Assembly (NCBI GenBank): GCA_033239525.1
Contig: BSYO01000014.1
Span: forward strand, 5,808,536-5,872,535
Length of the DNA: 64,000 nt
Direction of reading: 5' to 3'
Origin: Nepenthes gracilis
Taxonomy: Eukaryota > Streptophyta > Magnoliopsida > Caryophyllales > Nepenthaceae
Shown in pieces: positions 1-9,780 of this stretch; position 1 is the first letter of the stretch; every line of letters starts with the position of its first letter. The position numbers and the translations under genes are program-made. Below the pieces are notes generated by a model that was given only the letters and a program-made list of their open reading frames with translations, searched no databases and was not told the origin of the DNA.

Positions 1-549
1 GGCTATGAGGCCGGAGCTGGCTTTGGCGGAGTGGCTTGTGTATTTTGAGGCCAGAGTGCCTTAAGTATAAATTGGACGGAGTGGTTATCAAGGAGGCCAG
101 ACTACTTTTTGTATTCCTTATGGACGGAGTGGCCATAGTGTGGTCAGGCCGAAGTTAATTTGTGAGCGCATGCTTATGAGGACGGAGTTGGCCTTGCCGA
201 AGCAAAATTGTGAGTACAGGGTGATTAGGACCGGAGTGCGTTGGTTTCGGAGTGACTTGATGAAGTCGATGTGGTGATCATCCGAAGTAGTAAGATGATG
301 CTGAAGTGGTGATGATCCGGAGTAGTATGGTGATATCGATGTTGGGATTTTGTCGATTTCATTGAACATTGTCCTCATGGAGGACCCCTATGTTGTGTGC
401 CTTTTTTTGTGTGTGTATTTTTATGTACAAACTGCTCGGGGTATGCCCTAACGTTTTATGCATTAACTCCAAGTCAAAATACTTGGAATTAATGCATAGG
501 ATGTATAATTTTTCTCCCTTTAATCCAAAATACTTACTTACAAAAAAAA
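1..549 (+). mobile_element. N1: 3' part of a noncoding LINE-derived element
   Basis: The window opens inside this element. Positions 1-350 hold an irregular array of GGMCGGAGTG-like units, such as ggccggagt and ggacggagtgg. A conserved 3' end follows: TGCTCGGGGTATGCCCTA near 436, then a hairpin with arms near 457-474 and 481-498 (TATGCATTAACTCCAAGT pairing with ACTTGGAATTAATGCATA), then ttacttac and poly(A) at 542-549. No coding region is visible. The stretch at about 335-405 matches, in reverse complement, N5 at 7453-7510, so these belong to one subfamily. Confidence 0.75.
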
Positions 550-1541
550 GGGGTTGGGAGAGAGAGTTTCGGCTGTGGTCTCTCCTGATTTTGTATTTGG
601 TGAATGCCTTATGGTTCTGTAGGTAGGGTCTGCCGCAGACCAAATAGCCTGCTTATGCAGTTGCTGTTGACCTTGATCCTGGCTGGCTGCATACTACAAC
701 TCCTTTGCTGTATGAAGGCGTTGAGAGGGCAACTTTGTTGATCATGCTGATACCTGTGGGTTGCTGAAGAAGTTTTTGCTGCAACTAAGGCACAGTGGTG
801 CATGCTAAAGTTGTAGATGATGTTTTGGATGCTCTCTACCTTTGTTGAGCTGTGAAGAATGGCTGTCGGAGCTGCGGTACTGTTGATCTGGCCATCTGTT
901 CTGCTGAGGTGGAAAATATGCACAGGAGGGCTGTTGATATATATATATTTTTTCACGTCTTTGTGTCTTTGCTGCCGTCTTCTTTATTCGATAGTAATTC
1001 AATTCTTTGCCCTTTCAATCTTCTGCTGTATATCTTCTTTGTGAATTTAATTCTCGCTGAGAGCCCTCTGTGCTACGGTTTGCTACCGAACAGTCATTAC
1101 TAACTGCTTTGCCCCGTTTATTAATTTGGGGGGCAGGTTTTATCAGCTTTGAAGCTTATCAGGTCTGTGTTGGTTCTTTGAAGAATGTCGTTCTTCTTAC
1201 AGGACTTGTTTTCTCATTATTTTATTTTGGGTTATACCATGGTGCTCGGGGTATGCCCTAACGTTTATGTTTTTTCTCCAAGGCGGGAAATCACTTGGAG
1301 AAAAAACATAGGTTGCCCCATTTTTTCCCTTGGTGCTGATGGGAGTTGATAACAATGCTCTTGGATTGTACTTTTAGTTTTCATGCTTTGGCTCAAAGTC
1401 TTAGATTATGACATGGTCATGAGGTTTGGGGTTCATCCCCTTGTCGTTGTTCTAATCCCAAGTCAGAAAAACACTTGGAGTTAGCACAAGATTTTGTAAC
1501 TTTTTTATTTAATGCAATTACTTACTTACCCAAAAAAAAAA
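550..1541 (+). mobile_element. N2: noncoding element with two successive 3' tails
   Basis: No supported ORF. A first tail-like block sits at 1243-1310 (GGGGTATGCCC, then a hairpin with arms around TTATGTTTTTTCTCCAAG and CTTGGAGAAAAAACATA) but has no poly(A). A second, complete tail follows at about 1390-1541, with ttacttacc and poly(A) at 1532-1541. The two hairpins differ in sequence, so this looks like two element ends joined, the first lacking its terminus. The part at 550-1240 is noncoding; I cannot say whether it is one element or two, and no target duplication was found. Confidence 0.5.
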
Positions 1542-1542
1542 G

Positions 1543-2072
1543 ACCCCTTGGCAGGGATTTAATGCTCATCAGGAAGCCCAAGAACCTCATTCTGGGCTAT
1601 GTCAACAGCAGCAAGGACATCCAGACATACTGGAGCCACAGTACCAATAGAAGATTCACTTGGAATAGCACCAGGATTAGGTTGGAAGAAACAAGCCGAG
1701 TTCTCACCAGGAGGAGCAAGTTGTTGCTCAATATCAATGTCTACTGAAGAAGGGAGGTTTCGCGGCCTTGAAACATTCTTCACAGGAGAAACAGGACTTG
1801 GGCCTTTAAATTTATCCCTACCAAGGAGAGAACTGGGAAGAGCCTTTGCCAGGATCCTTTCAGAAGGCCTGGAGATATTCACAGACCTACAATGGGGTGC
1901 ACTATGTCCAATACCTTTACACATTCCACATTTAACGGGCTTCCATTGGTAATCAATCTTTGCCTCAAAGTATGGAAGATCAGGAAGTAGAGAAGAATTC
2001 CCTGTCTTAATGCACACTTTGGAAGACAGATTTGCATCAGCTCCAACTTCCATGCAAACTCTAGCATAACTC
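1543..2072 (-). pseudogene. ORF1 (gag-like) fragment with CCHC zinc knuckle
   Basis: The reverse strand encodes the C-terminal half of a LINE ORF1. It enters in the conserved ARVCMEVGA segment, followed by a beta-strand segment with IDYQWKPVKCGMC and a CX2CX4HX4C knuckle (CGMCKGIGHSAPHC), then a low-complexity Pro/Ser/acidic tail. This protein type binds element RNA in the cytoplasmic RNP. The N-terminal part is missing because LINE-A inserted at 2073, directly upstream of the reading frame. Unlike ORF1 of LINE-C and LINE-E, this one keeps the knuckle, so it is a different ORF1 lineage, resembling H5. Confidence 0.8.
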
Positions 2073-2255
2073 TTTTTTTTTGGTAAGTAAAATTGAATTA
2101 AAATAACGAAAGGTATAGAAACTATGTTTTAACTCCAAGTGTTTTGGACTTAGAGGTAGAACATAGACGTTGGGTATACCCTGAGCACATATACGCCGTA
2201 GAACATAGACGCTAGGGAAGAACCCAAGTACCACCAAGAAAAAATCTGTGATAGC

Positions 2256-2920
2256 CTTACTGAAAGTATGATTTTCCCGATAGGCAGCAATAGGTCGGAT
2301 AAAAAAAAATGCCTTGAGGCCGGTCACCCTATATCCTAGTTATCTGGATTTTCTTGGCTAGTTTTCTATGGCTTCTTCTGCATCACGACTCATTGGTTCA
2401 TTGTGGTTTTTATTTGGTATCTCGCTGATGTGGTCCAGTCTCCATTTGCCCGAATTAGATGTTCTTCGTGTTCGTTATTCTTGACTTCCTCTGTATCATG
2501 GCTCAGTGGATTGTTGCGTTTATTGATTTGGTATCTTGTTTCTGTGGTCCAATGGTCCAATTGCCCAGATTGGATGATCTCTGTGTTAGGTATGCTGTTT
2601 GCCAGACGTCCTATGCTATTATCATATTGCTACTGTGCTAATTTGCCATACATACTGCTGAAAGTCATTCTATCGTGCTGATGTGCTCCTTATGCGACAA
2701 GATCGTGGCCGACTTGGTAGTTGGCTCTTTGGTCGGTGTTTGTTTTCCTTCTTTGTATGTTTTCTTGGCTTTCACAGATTATTTCTTTGTATATTTATGC
2801 TCGGGGTATACGCTAGCGGCTTTGTTCTACCTTTAAGTCAGTAAAACACTTGGAGTTAGAACTTAGTTTATATACATTTTGTTATTTTAATTCAACTTTA
2901 CTTACTTACCAAAAAAAAAC
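2256..2920 (+). mobile_element. N3: 665-bp noncoding insertion with target duplication
   Basis: It is flanked by the 13-bp duplication AATCTGTGATAGC (2243-2255 and 2921-2933). Poly(A) is at 2911-2919 after cttacttacc. It is noncoding and carries the standard 3' hairpin near 2825-2860. Its body is the reverse complement relative of the LINE-A 3' UTR it landed in (about 2700-2760 pairs with 2936-3000). It is therefore a 5'-truncated copy of the same 3' UTR subfamily, inserted in opposite orientation. Confidence 0.88.
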
Positions 2921-2933
2921 AATCTGTGATAGC

Positions 2934-3923
2934 AAAAGAAGATATACAAAGAAGAAAAACAAACGCCGATCAAAGAGCCAACTACCAAGTAAGCCATGAG
3001 CTAGCCACATAACTGGAAGAGCACATCAGCACGACATACCAACTTTCAATAGTATTTTTGGCAAATCAGTAATAGTAGCAATACGGCAATAGCATAGGAC
3101 GTCCGGCAAATAGCATACCGAACACGAAGATCATTCAATCCGGGAAAATGGACCATTGGACCACATCAGCATGATACCAAACTAACAAACGCAACGAATC
3201 ACTGAGCTGTGATGCAGAAGAAGCCATGAATAACTAGCCAAGAAAAATCCAGATAGCCAGGTTTCAGGGTGATCGGCAACAAGATGTCTCTTTTTTTTCA
3301 ATTCGGCCTATTGTTGCATACTGGGAAAATCATACTTACACCAAGGTACAAAGCAGACAAGGAGCCCAACAAGTAATTTCAGCAAAACAATACAAAATTG
3401 CTAACCTAGCAAGTGGCATCCCATTTATATATATTTTTTACACCCTTCCATAGGAAACCAAGAATGCAGAATTCGGCCTAATGTTGCATACCGGGAAAAA
3501 CGATACATCCACCAAGGTACAAAGCGGGCAATGAGCCCAACAAGCCATTACGGCAAAACAAGACAAAATTGCCAACTTGGCATGTATGAATGTAGAATCT
3601 GGCCTATTGCTGCAAATCAGAAAAAAACCATACATCCACCAAGGTACAAAGTGGGCAAGGAGCCCAAAAAGCCATTCCAGTAAAACAAAACAAAATTGCC
3701 AACCTGGCATGTGGCATCCCAACATTTTTTTTTCTTTAGACCTAAGGAAGCTGGTCAACAAGTTGACAGCCCAAACACAGTTGTCAATCAACAAATTAAC
3801 AGGCCAAAATTTAATTAATGTTTTTTTTAAAACTCAAGGAAGTCGGTCACCAAGAGACCGGCCAAACATAATCATCGGTCAACAACAAGACAGGCCAAAA
3901 ATTATTATTATTATTATTATTTT
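2934..3923 (-). other. LINE-A 3' UTR
   Basis: This is the noncoding stretch between the ORF2 stop (minus, 3924-3926) and the tail at 2073-2242. It contains a three-copy repeat of about 125 bp (separate entry) and an ATT-type microsatellite at about 3900-3925. Near 3750-3900 are several related phrases of the form 'cggtcaacaa...caggccaaa'. No ORF is supported. Confidence 0.7.
3299..3720 (-). repeat. Three copies of a ~125-bp 3' UTR unit
   Basis: Copies begin near 3299, 3471 and 3594. Each starts around aattcggcctattgttgca, continues with ccaccaaggtacaaag...gagcccaa and ends near the cttggcatgt or gtggcatccc block. Copies two and three are directly adjacent; a ~50-bp spacer with TATA-rich sequence separates copies one and two. 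Copy divergence is visible by eye, so the array is not recent. Confidence 0.75.
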
Positions 3924-4134
3924 TTATATGGTACATAAATTCCATTGGTCTAAAGATGTTTTGTCCGCCTTAGAAGTGGCACTAAGGAGAACCTTCAGAC
4001 GGTTATGAATAACGTCTAAGATTCGAGTGAACAGATAAGTAGGAGCATGGAAGTGAGAAGATTGGAAAGTTCGGTGATTCCACTCCTTCCAGATATAATA
4101 CACAGTAGCAGCAAGGGTAAGACGGAAGCATATA
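3924..4134 (-). pseudogene. LINE-A ORF2, C-terminal end
   Basis: The minus strand encodes the end of ORF2: the AATVYYIWKEWNH segment just after the zf-RVT cysteine/histidine cluster, then a helical ~40-residue tail ending in QWNLCTI and a stop at 3924-3926. Related ORF2 copies in the window end at the same place (RWNL or RWCI then stop), so the family has no RNase H domain. The right side is cut by N4, and the frame resumes at 6719. Confidence 0.82.
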
Positions 4135-4150
4135 AGTCTTCTTCTAAGCT

Positions 4151-4180
4151 CTAGAGAGAGAAGCTCTTGTCTCTCTCTAG
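4151..4180 (+). promoter_or_regulatory. 5'-end GA/CT hairpin of N4
   Basis: CTAGAGAGAGA (4151-4161) pairs perfectly with TCTCTCTCTAG (4170-4180) over an 8-base loop. The same design, with different bases, opens H3, H1, H6 and LINE-C. In LINEs this region holds the internal promoter and the 5' end of the RNA; a promoter or RNA-structural role here is inference. Confidence 0.6.
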
Positions 4181-4233
4181 GTTTTCAAATTCGGCGTCGC
4201 AGTTTCGGGCACCGGGCTGCACCGGAGCCGGCC

Positions 4234-4386
4234 ATGGCCGGTCTCCTGGTTGCTCTGCCCGGTTCCCCCCGGTCATCCGTCTCCACCTCGCTACCTTTCC
4301 GGTTCTCGATTTTGGCTGCGTCGTCCTCGGCGCCCTCTGAACCTTCGACTTTGGCTGTGAGCTCAGTCTGCTTCTCTCGCTTTTAG
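4234..4386 (+). CDS. Short ORF1-like N-terminal leader ORF in N4
   Basis: A 50-codon ORF starts at the ATG inside the palindrome CCGGCCATGGCCGG and ends at TAG 4384-4386. It begins MAG and is rich in Ser, Pro and Ala, like the N-terminus of ORF1 in H1 (MAGPPGASPSP) and LINE-C. It appears to be what is left of ORF1 after the rest was lost. Whether it is translated is unknown; it may only be retained as part of the 5' end. Confidence 0.4.
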   Translation: MAGLLVALPGSPRSSVSTSLPFRFSILAASSSAPSEPSTLAVSSVCFSRF

Positions 4387-6718
4387 ATTGGGATGAAGGA
4401 TCTTGCCCGTTGGCCTTATTCCTTGTCTGCTGGAGATGTTGGAGCTTTCGTAGCTATGGCTCTGTGTCCTCTGAGGTTTCAGCAGCGTTCATCCTTTGAG
4501 GCCTAGTAGCTCTCACAGGATCGATTCCTCTTCTCCTCGGTTCGAGCCTAGGGTTGTGCACTCGAATCGATTCTCCCATTCAGATTGGGATGTAGGATCT
4601 GGCTTCGCTTTGGGATTCCTTCGGGTCTTTTGCCTTCGAAGCCGTTTGGGCTTAGCTTTGGCTTTGGTTGCTGGCAAGTTTTAGTCAGTTCTACCCTCCC
4701 GGATTTGGTTTTGGGATCTAATGTCTGAAGCTATTGTCGGCTTTCGTGCTGCTCGATGGATCTGGTGCATTCGAATGTCTGTGTTGCTGGCTCTGAAGTT
4801 CTCTGCCTATGTGTTCCATCCTGTTGGACGGATTGGGGGATGCCGTGCAACTCTGGCTTGGAGCTATTAGGCCGAGGTTCTGAAGAGTTGGCCGTGGACC
4901 TTTTGGATGCAAGTGATCCTCCTCATGCAGTGGGGATCCTTCAGTTTGCTGCCACTTGTGGAGCTTTGTTTGGTTGCAACTGCTGTGGGTTGCTACGGAT
5001 TGCTGGGTCTTCACTGGATTGCAGTTTGATGGTAGCTGGTAGTGCCAGTTTTGCCTGTAATTCTGCGGGCATTTACTGCTTCATTCATATGGCAGATTGC
5101 GTTGAATTTGGGATACGATCCATTCTTTGGAAGCTGCCTCCTCTGGCCTATCGGTTGCTCTCGCTCTGTTATTTGGATCTGGCACGGTGAACTGTCCTGT
5201 GCTACTGGCCTTGTTGATCCTCAGCCAATGTGTTCCCTCCTATTGGACGGGTTGGGGGTTGCCCGTGTAGTCCTGGTTTGGGGACTTCCTGGCTGTGGTC
5301 TGAAGTGCTGACTGAGGACTAGTTTGGTTGCTTGTGATCCTCTGATGTGGAGGGAGTCTGCTGATTGTGCTATTTGTTTTGGTTGGCCACAATTTTTTTC
5401 CTTTCTACGTGGAGAATTGTTTGGTTTGCAACTGCTGTGGGTTGCTGTGGTGAGGTGATATCCTCTGTGCTGCTAAATCTTGCAGTAGTTGCTGCTGCTG
5501 GTTTGTTGGATTTTTGGCTGAAGATCTTCTACTGTTGATCTAAGCCGAATTCCTGATGTTATGCTACTGATCATATGTAGCATTCTTGCTACATATTGGA
5601 ATTTGCAGGAATGGTGGATGGCTTCTTGTGCTGTGAGTTGTCTTCTGAAGGCAGAGCGCCATGGGGTTCTCTGCGCTGTTTTATGTAGCTTGATATGGGA
5701 GGCATGTAGTTTGAATTGGCTCTGAATTACAGCAGTCTTGCTGTAGCTGGGGGCCGGGCTAGAGGTATTGGGGCTATGGTCACGTCAGTGCAGCATTCCT
5801 GGGATGTGCTACTGCTATTGAAAACCTTTGATGGATGCTGGGGATATGTTGCAGGTGCCCAGAGCTTTTGTTGGATATTTAGCTGATATGCTGCTGGTGG
5901 ACCTTTGCTAAACTGGTAGTGTTGTCTACTTGAGTTGGTGCTGGTTTACTAGTGCTGGCTAACATTTCCTGTTCCTTGCTCCTCTGCTATTAGCAGTGGC
6001 TGCTGGAACTGTATAGTGTTCTGGGTGATAATGCTGGTACTAGGTGCATGGCCTCTGGTGTTGTTCTGAGCTTCTACTGATGAAGTGGGTGGTATTGGTA
6101 TTGCCCTGGATGTGGGTGCTGGAATTGCCCTGGATTCGTTGTGGGGAATTGGAAGTATGACAATTGGCGGGATCTGGCAGTTGTATCTCTACAGATGCTT
6201 GCATCTCCCAGGCCTGGAATGAACTGCTCTGTGGGAGAGACTGTATTGGTCTCTTCCTGTTGCCTCCATTCAGTGCTGGGTTTGTTTGGATGCTTAGCTG
6301 GAGCTGGAATCTGGACATGCCTTGGTGGAGCTGCTAGAATTCTGTCTTCCGGTTGCTGCGGTTTGGATTCGCTGGGATACAACTGCTAGAATGGATGTAC
6401 TCTCCTTGCTGGAAGCTGCAGAGATGCTGCTGATGCTGGAACCATTTAGATATGCTGATACTCGTTTTTTGTTTTGTTTTGTTTTATGGTCTAGATGGGC
6501 CAGGATCTAAGTGGCAGCTTTAGATGATGTTCATGTAGCTGTTTCTTACTTTTTTCGCTGGGTATATGATTCTGTTCATGGTGATGCTCGGGGTATGTCC
6601 TAGCTCGTTGTTCTAATTTTAAGTTGGCAAAACACTTGGAGTTAGAATATCATTTTTTATAATTTTTATTTATTTTAATTCATTTACTTACCAAAATAAA
6701 AAAAGGCGGAAGCATATA

Positions 6719-6810
6719 GCTTTGAAATTATTCCCTTTCCATTTAGACGCGGCCCAAACAATGTTCTGGCTCCAATCAGAGTATGGCCATTGAAGGCCAA
6801 CATGGCAACG
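6719..6810 (-). pseudogene. LINE-A ORF2 fragment (zf-RVT downstream part)
   Basis: The minus strand encodes a segment with VGLQWPYSDWSQNIVWAASK, which in intact relatives lies between the zf-RVT His/Cys cluster and the ATVYFIW segment. It joins the piece ending at 4134 across N4 and is cut on the right by N5 at 6811. Confidence 0.75.
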
Positions 6811-8632
6811 TTTTTTTTTTTTTTGGTAAGTAAGTATTTTGGATTAATGGGAGAAAAAAATTACACAGCCTATACATTAATTCCAAGTATTTTGACTTGG
6901 AGTTAATGCATAAAACGCTAGGGCATTCCCCGAGCATTTGTACATCAAAAAATGACACACAACAAAGGGGTCCTCTTTTTTTTTTTTTTTGGTAAGTAAG
7001 AAATTTTGGATTAAAGGGAGAAAAATTTTGCACAAACTATACTTTATCTCCAAGTATTTTGACTTGGAGTTAAAGCATAAAAAATGCTAGCGCATACCCC
7101 GAGCAGCTTGGTACAAAGGATGACACCGAAAATTTACATAAAAAAAGGGCTCACAAGGAGGCCAAAAATTGTCTAGAATTGAACAACAAACCAACTCAGT
7201 AGATGCCTATAGATGCCAAGGCCAACTGCAACAGATCCCTTTCGCCAAGTCTTCAAGTCAACAGCAAACACACTCCAGCCGATCTAACATCAGCATGGGC
7301 AAGGAGCTCCAGCAGCAATTCTACCAGCCTCACTTCACGCCATGCAGCAACTTTGGCAGAATCTCAGCCAGGGCCAATTATCAAGGGGAAGCTACTGCAT
7401 CAGCTTCCATGAGTTGGAGGATAATCACAACCACCACACAGCAGCATATAATCACAACAAAGAGGTCCTCCATGAGGACAAATTCAACAGAATCGACAAA
7501 ATATAAAATCTATCTGATGTTACACACAAGGAGACATTAGATCATCTAATCCGAGTCGGCTAAATCCACATCAGCAGCATTAGAGCTTAACAAAACAAGC
7601 CAAGCCAAGCAGTACTAAGGCTGGATTAACTCATAGCCAAAACCAGCAGTAGAGCCATGTCCAACAAGGCTCCAGCAGCAGAAAGTCGATCGGTATACGA
7701 CTCGGTCAGCAAGAGCTACAGCCAGCAAGACTGAAGATTCAGTAACCAACCATCAGCAAAGATTACCACCACTCAGTCAAAGCATCCCCTTCCGCAAATA
7801 CAGGCCAAAGAGCAACTCAGGCCACATTAAATCAGCAACAGAATGCACTACTAGCAACAGTCTGCAACAATAGCAACAAAAGGTCCCAGCTGCTTCCAAA
7901 CAAAACATGCCAATCCAAGGTCATTACTAGAGCTGGATTAACTCAGCCAAATCTAGCAATAGAGCCATGTCCTGCTCCATCAAGGCTCCAGCAGCAGATA
8001 GCTATCGGTATGCATCACGGCCGGCTCAGCCAAAAGCAGCCCATCACCCGATAGCAGCAACAAGCCTTTGCAATGATAGAGGCAGGAACAACATCAGCTT
8101 CGGGAGCATGGAAAGGAACACCATAGCAGTCCTCCCATGCAAATTCTTCAGCCCAAACCAACAAGATGGAATTGAAACAAAAGCTCCAAACAATGCATCC
8201 CTTCGCAGAGGGCACCGTGCAAGACTTCACAGATCGCCAACCATGATTTCTTGTTTGTTTGCAAAAACCAAGACCAGAATCGACACACTGCTTCAGCAAG
8301 AGCATAACAACAAAGGAGCCCGCCACTACCAAAGATTGCGAAACAACAACATTAGCCCAGCAAGCTGGTCTCAGCAAGAGATTCCACGACAGCCCCTTCC
8401 CAAAGCCGCATCCACAGCAGATGCCAACCAAACAAAGCTCCCCAAATCCAAGCAAAAGAAAATGCTCCACTGATAGCCACAAACGGAAGGATCGCCACCG
8501 AACCCGAAAGATCACTTGCAATCAGACAGTCCCAATCCAGAGTGCACGGGTACCCCCAAACCGTCCAACAGGAAGGGACCCAAAGACAGAGGATCATCGA
8601 AGCCAGCAGCACAGGACCCTTCTCAAAACAGT
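6811..8632 (-). mobile_element. N5: noncoding insertion in LINE-A, interrupted by N6
   Basis: The T-run is at 6811-6824, followed by ggtaagtaag and an inverted T2-type hairpin (6868-6911). The body continues at 7471-8632 after N6. It has no coding capacity on its own strand. A block at about 8520-8590 is the reverse complement of part of N4 (about 4785-4850), so this is a 5'-truncated relative. No target duplication was seen: about 40 bp of LINE-A ORF2 seem to be missing at the insertion point, which suggests a target deletion. Confidence 0.7.
6976..7452 (-). mobile_element. N6: 477-bp noncoding insertion with 18-bp target duplication
   Basis: It is flanked by CACAACAAAGRGGTCCTC (6958-6975 and 7453-7470, one mismatch). 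The T-run begins at 6976 and ggtaagtaag follows at about 6991. The inverted hairpin lies near 7048-7082, then the AGCGCATACCCCGAGC box. It inserted into the 3' UTR of N5, which has the same tail subtype. Confidence 0.85.
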
Positions 8633-8818
8633 TAAAGAAAAGGTGGTTATGGTTTTCAAACTCATTTTGGTACAGTACGCACTAGGGAGAGAGGTTAGGT
8701 ATGCCTTTAATATGATCAGTGGTGCATAACCTTCGACGAATGGTCAACCAAAAAATGAACGCATGGGCCGGGATATAGGAGGGGACCCAAACAAGGGAAG
8801 CCCAATAGACTTTCACAC
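8633..8818 (-). pseudogene. LINE-A ORF2 fragment (zf-RVT upstream part)
   Basis: The minus strand encodes decayed zf-RVT sequence: a SLVW-type entry, then a degenerate counterpart of the AHAFILWLAI segment, ending in the ENHNHLFFNC histidine/cysteine motif. LINE-B is inserted at 8819, and the upstream part of the same frame resumes at 25030. Confidence 0.75.
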
Positions 8819-9780
8819 TTTTTTTTTGGTAAGTAAGATGAGATTAAATTAAATAAAATTTACAGAACAATGTTCTACCTCCAAGTGTTTTACCAACTTA
8901 GAGGTAGGACAACATGCTAGGGCATACCCCGACCACTACCATAGACCAGTTCATGAAACGTACAAAAAAACAGAAGATCAATTCTCATCTAGATTACAAA
9001 GAAAACTAATCCGTTGCAGATCTCTTTTCTTGAGGGAACTCGTCTTGTCAATTAGAAATTCGCAACCATGAAGAAAAGGGAACTGGAGACATTCAGTAGC
9101 TGAAAAGCACATACCATCAGCAGGACTACGGCCAATTCGGAATCCTGCATAGTCCGCTAGAGAGAGTCAATTACGAACAAGGGGAACTAAAAGAATCAAC
9201 ATCACGTGATCATCATCCATTATTGTGTAAATTGGATGGGCAAGCTTCAATGGTGCATCAATCAGCTTCATAAACACTTTTTTTTTTTTTGGTAAGTAAA
9301 AAAAAGTCTCTGAGAACCCATGGGAACGCCTGTTCAAGGTAGCTTCATTAGCCTGCCGCTGGATTGGTCAACTCCCATGGAATCGTGTCCTGCAAGAAAG
9401 AAAAAGAAGAATTTTTTTTTTCTCTTTTTTTTCTCTCTTTTTTTCTCCTTTTTTTTTTTAAGAAAACAATAAAAAAATAATGAGGCCTTAAGATCAGAAC
9501 AATACAACTTGACGTCGAGACCATACCCTAAAGGATTTGAACAAGGGAAAATAACAAAGTGAGAACAGCCAATCCCGAAAGCTACGTATTTTTTTTTTAA
9601 CGTACATGATACAAACCTCGGGCAACGATACAAACTCAGCCTACTAACCCAAAAAGATACAAACTCAGCCTGGATTCACCCCAGCACACACATACCATAT
9701 CCAAAGGAATGGAACACAGGAAAATATCAAAATGGGAACTGCCAATCCTGAAAACAGGCAATTTTTTTCTTTTTTTTATT
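8819..9780 (-). other. LINE-B 3' UTR and tail
   Basis: Noncoding. The tail hairpin lies at 8880-8912 with the AGGGCATACCCCG box after it. On the sense strand a polypurine tract (A/G only, reverse of 9395-9470) lies soon after the ORF2 stop. The block at 9010-9370 matches, in reverse complement, the plus-strand LINE-E and N10 3' UTRs (55480-55700 and 33830-34060). A tiny extra insertion lies at 9278. Confidence 0.75.
9278..9318 (-). mobile_element. Ultra-short tail insertion in the LINE-B 3' UTR
   Basis: A T-run (9278-9290) plus ggtaagtaa (9291-9299), then a short A-rich stretch, interrupts sequence that is continuous in the related 3' UTR at 55540-55600. Only the last ~10 bases of the element plus its poly(A) are present. 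About 25 bases of the 3' UTR are replaced. It is read as an extremely 5'-truncated retroposition. Confidence 0.5.

Larger units (their letters stand above)
4135..6706 (+). mobile_element. N4: 2.57-kb noncoding element with both LINE-type ends
   Basis: It is flanked by CGGAAGCATATA (4123-4134 and 6707-6718). It starts with the family 5' hairpin (4151-4180) and the GC palindrome around a start codon (4228-4241), keeps about 50 codons of an ORF1-like N-terminus, then runs ~2.2 kb without coding capacity to a standard tail (TGCTCGGGGTATGTCC near 6583, hairpin, poly(A)-like end at 6694-6704). An internal duplication is visible: a TTGGACGGRTTGGGG block occurs near 4823 and again near 5240. A TTTTG repeat lies near 6465-6485. 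It looks like a full-length, non-autonomous element mobilised by a LINE enzyme. Confidence 0.85.

Noticed and set aside
7967..8729. Overlapping ORFs on both strands around 8 kb
   Set aside because: Both frames reflect the CAGCA/TGCTG-rich noncoding body of N5. No motifs, and the two strands are open equally.
9395..9480. Gene-rich or promoter CT tract
   Set aside because: It is the reverse of the LINE 3' UTR purine tract, found at the same place in LINE-C and LINE-E.
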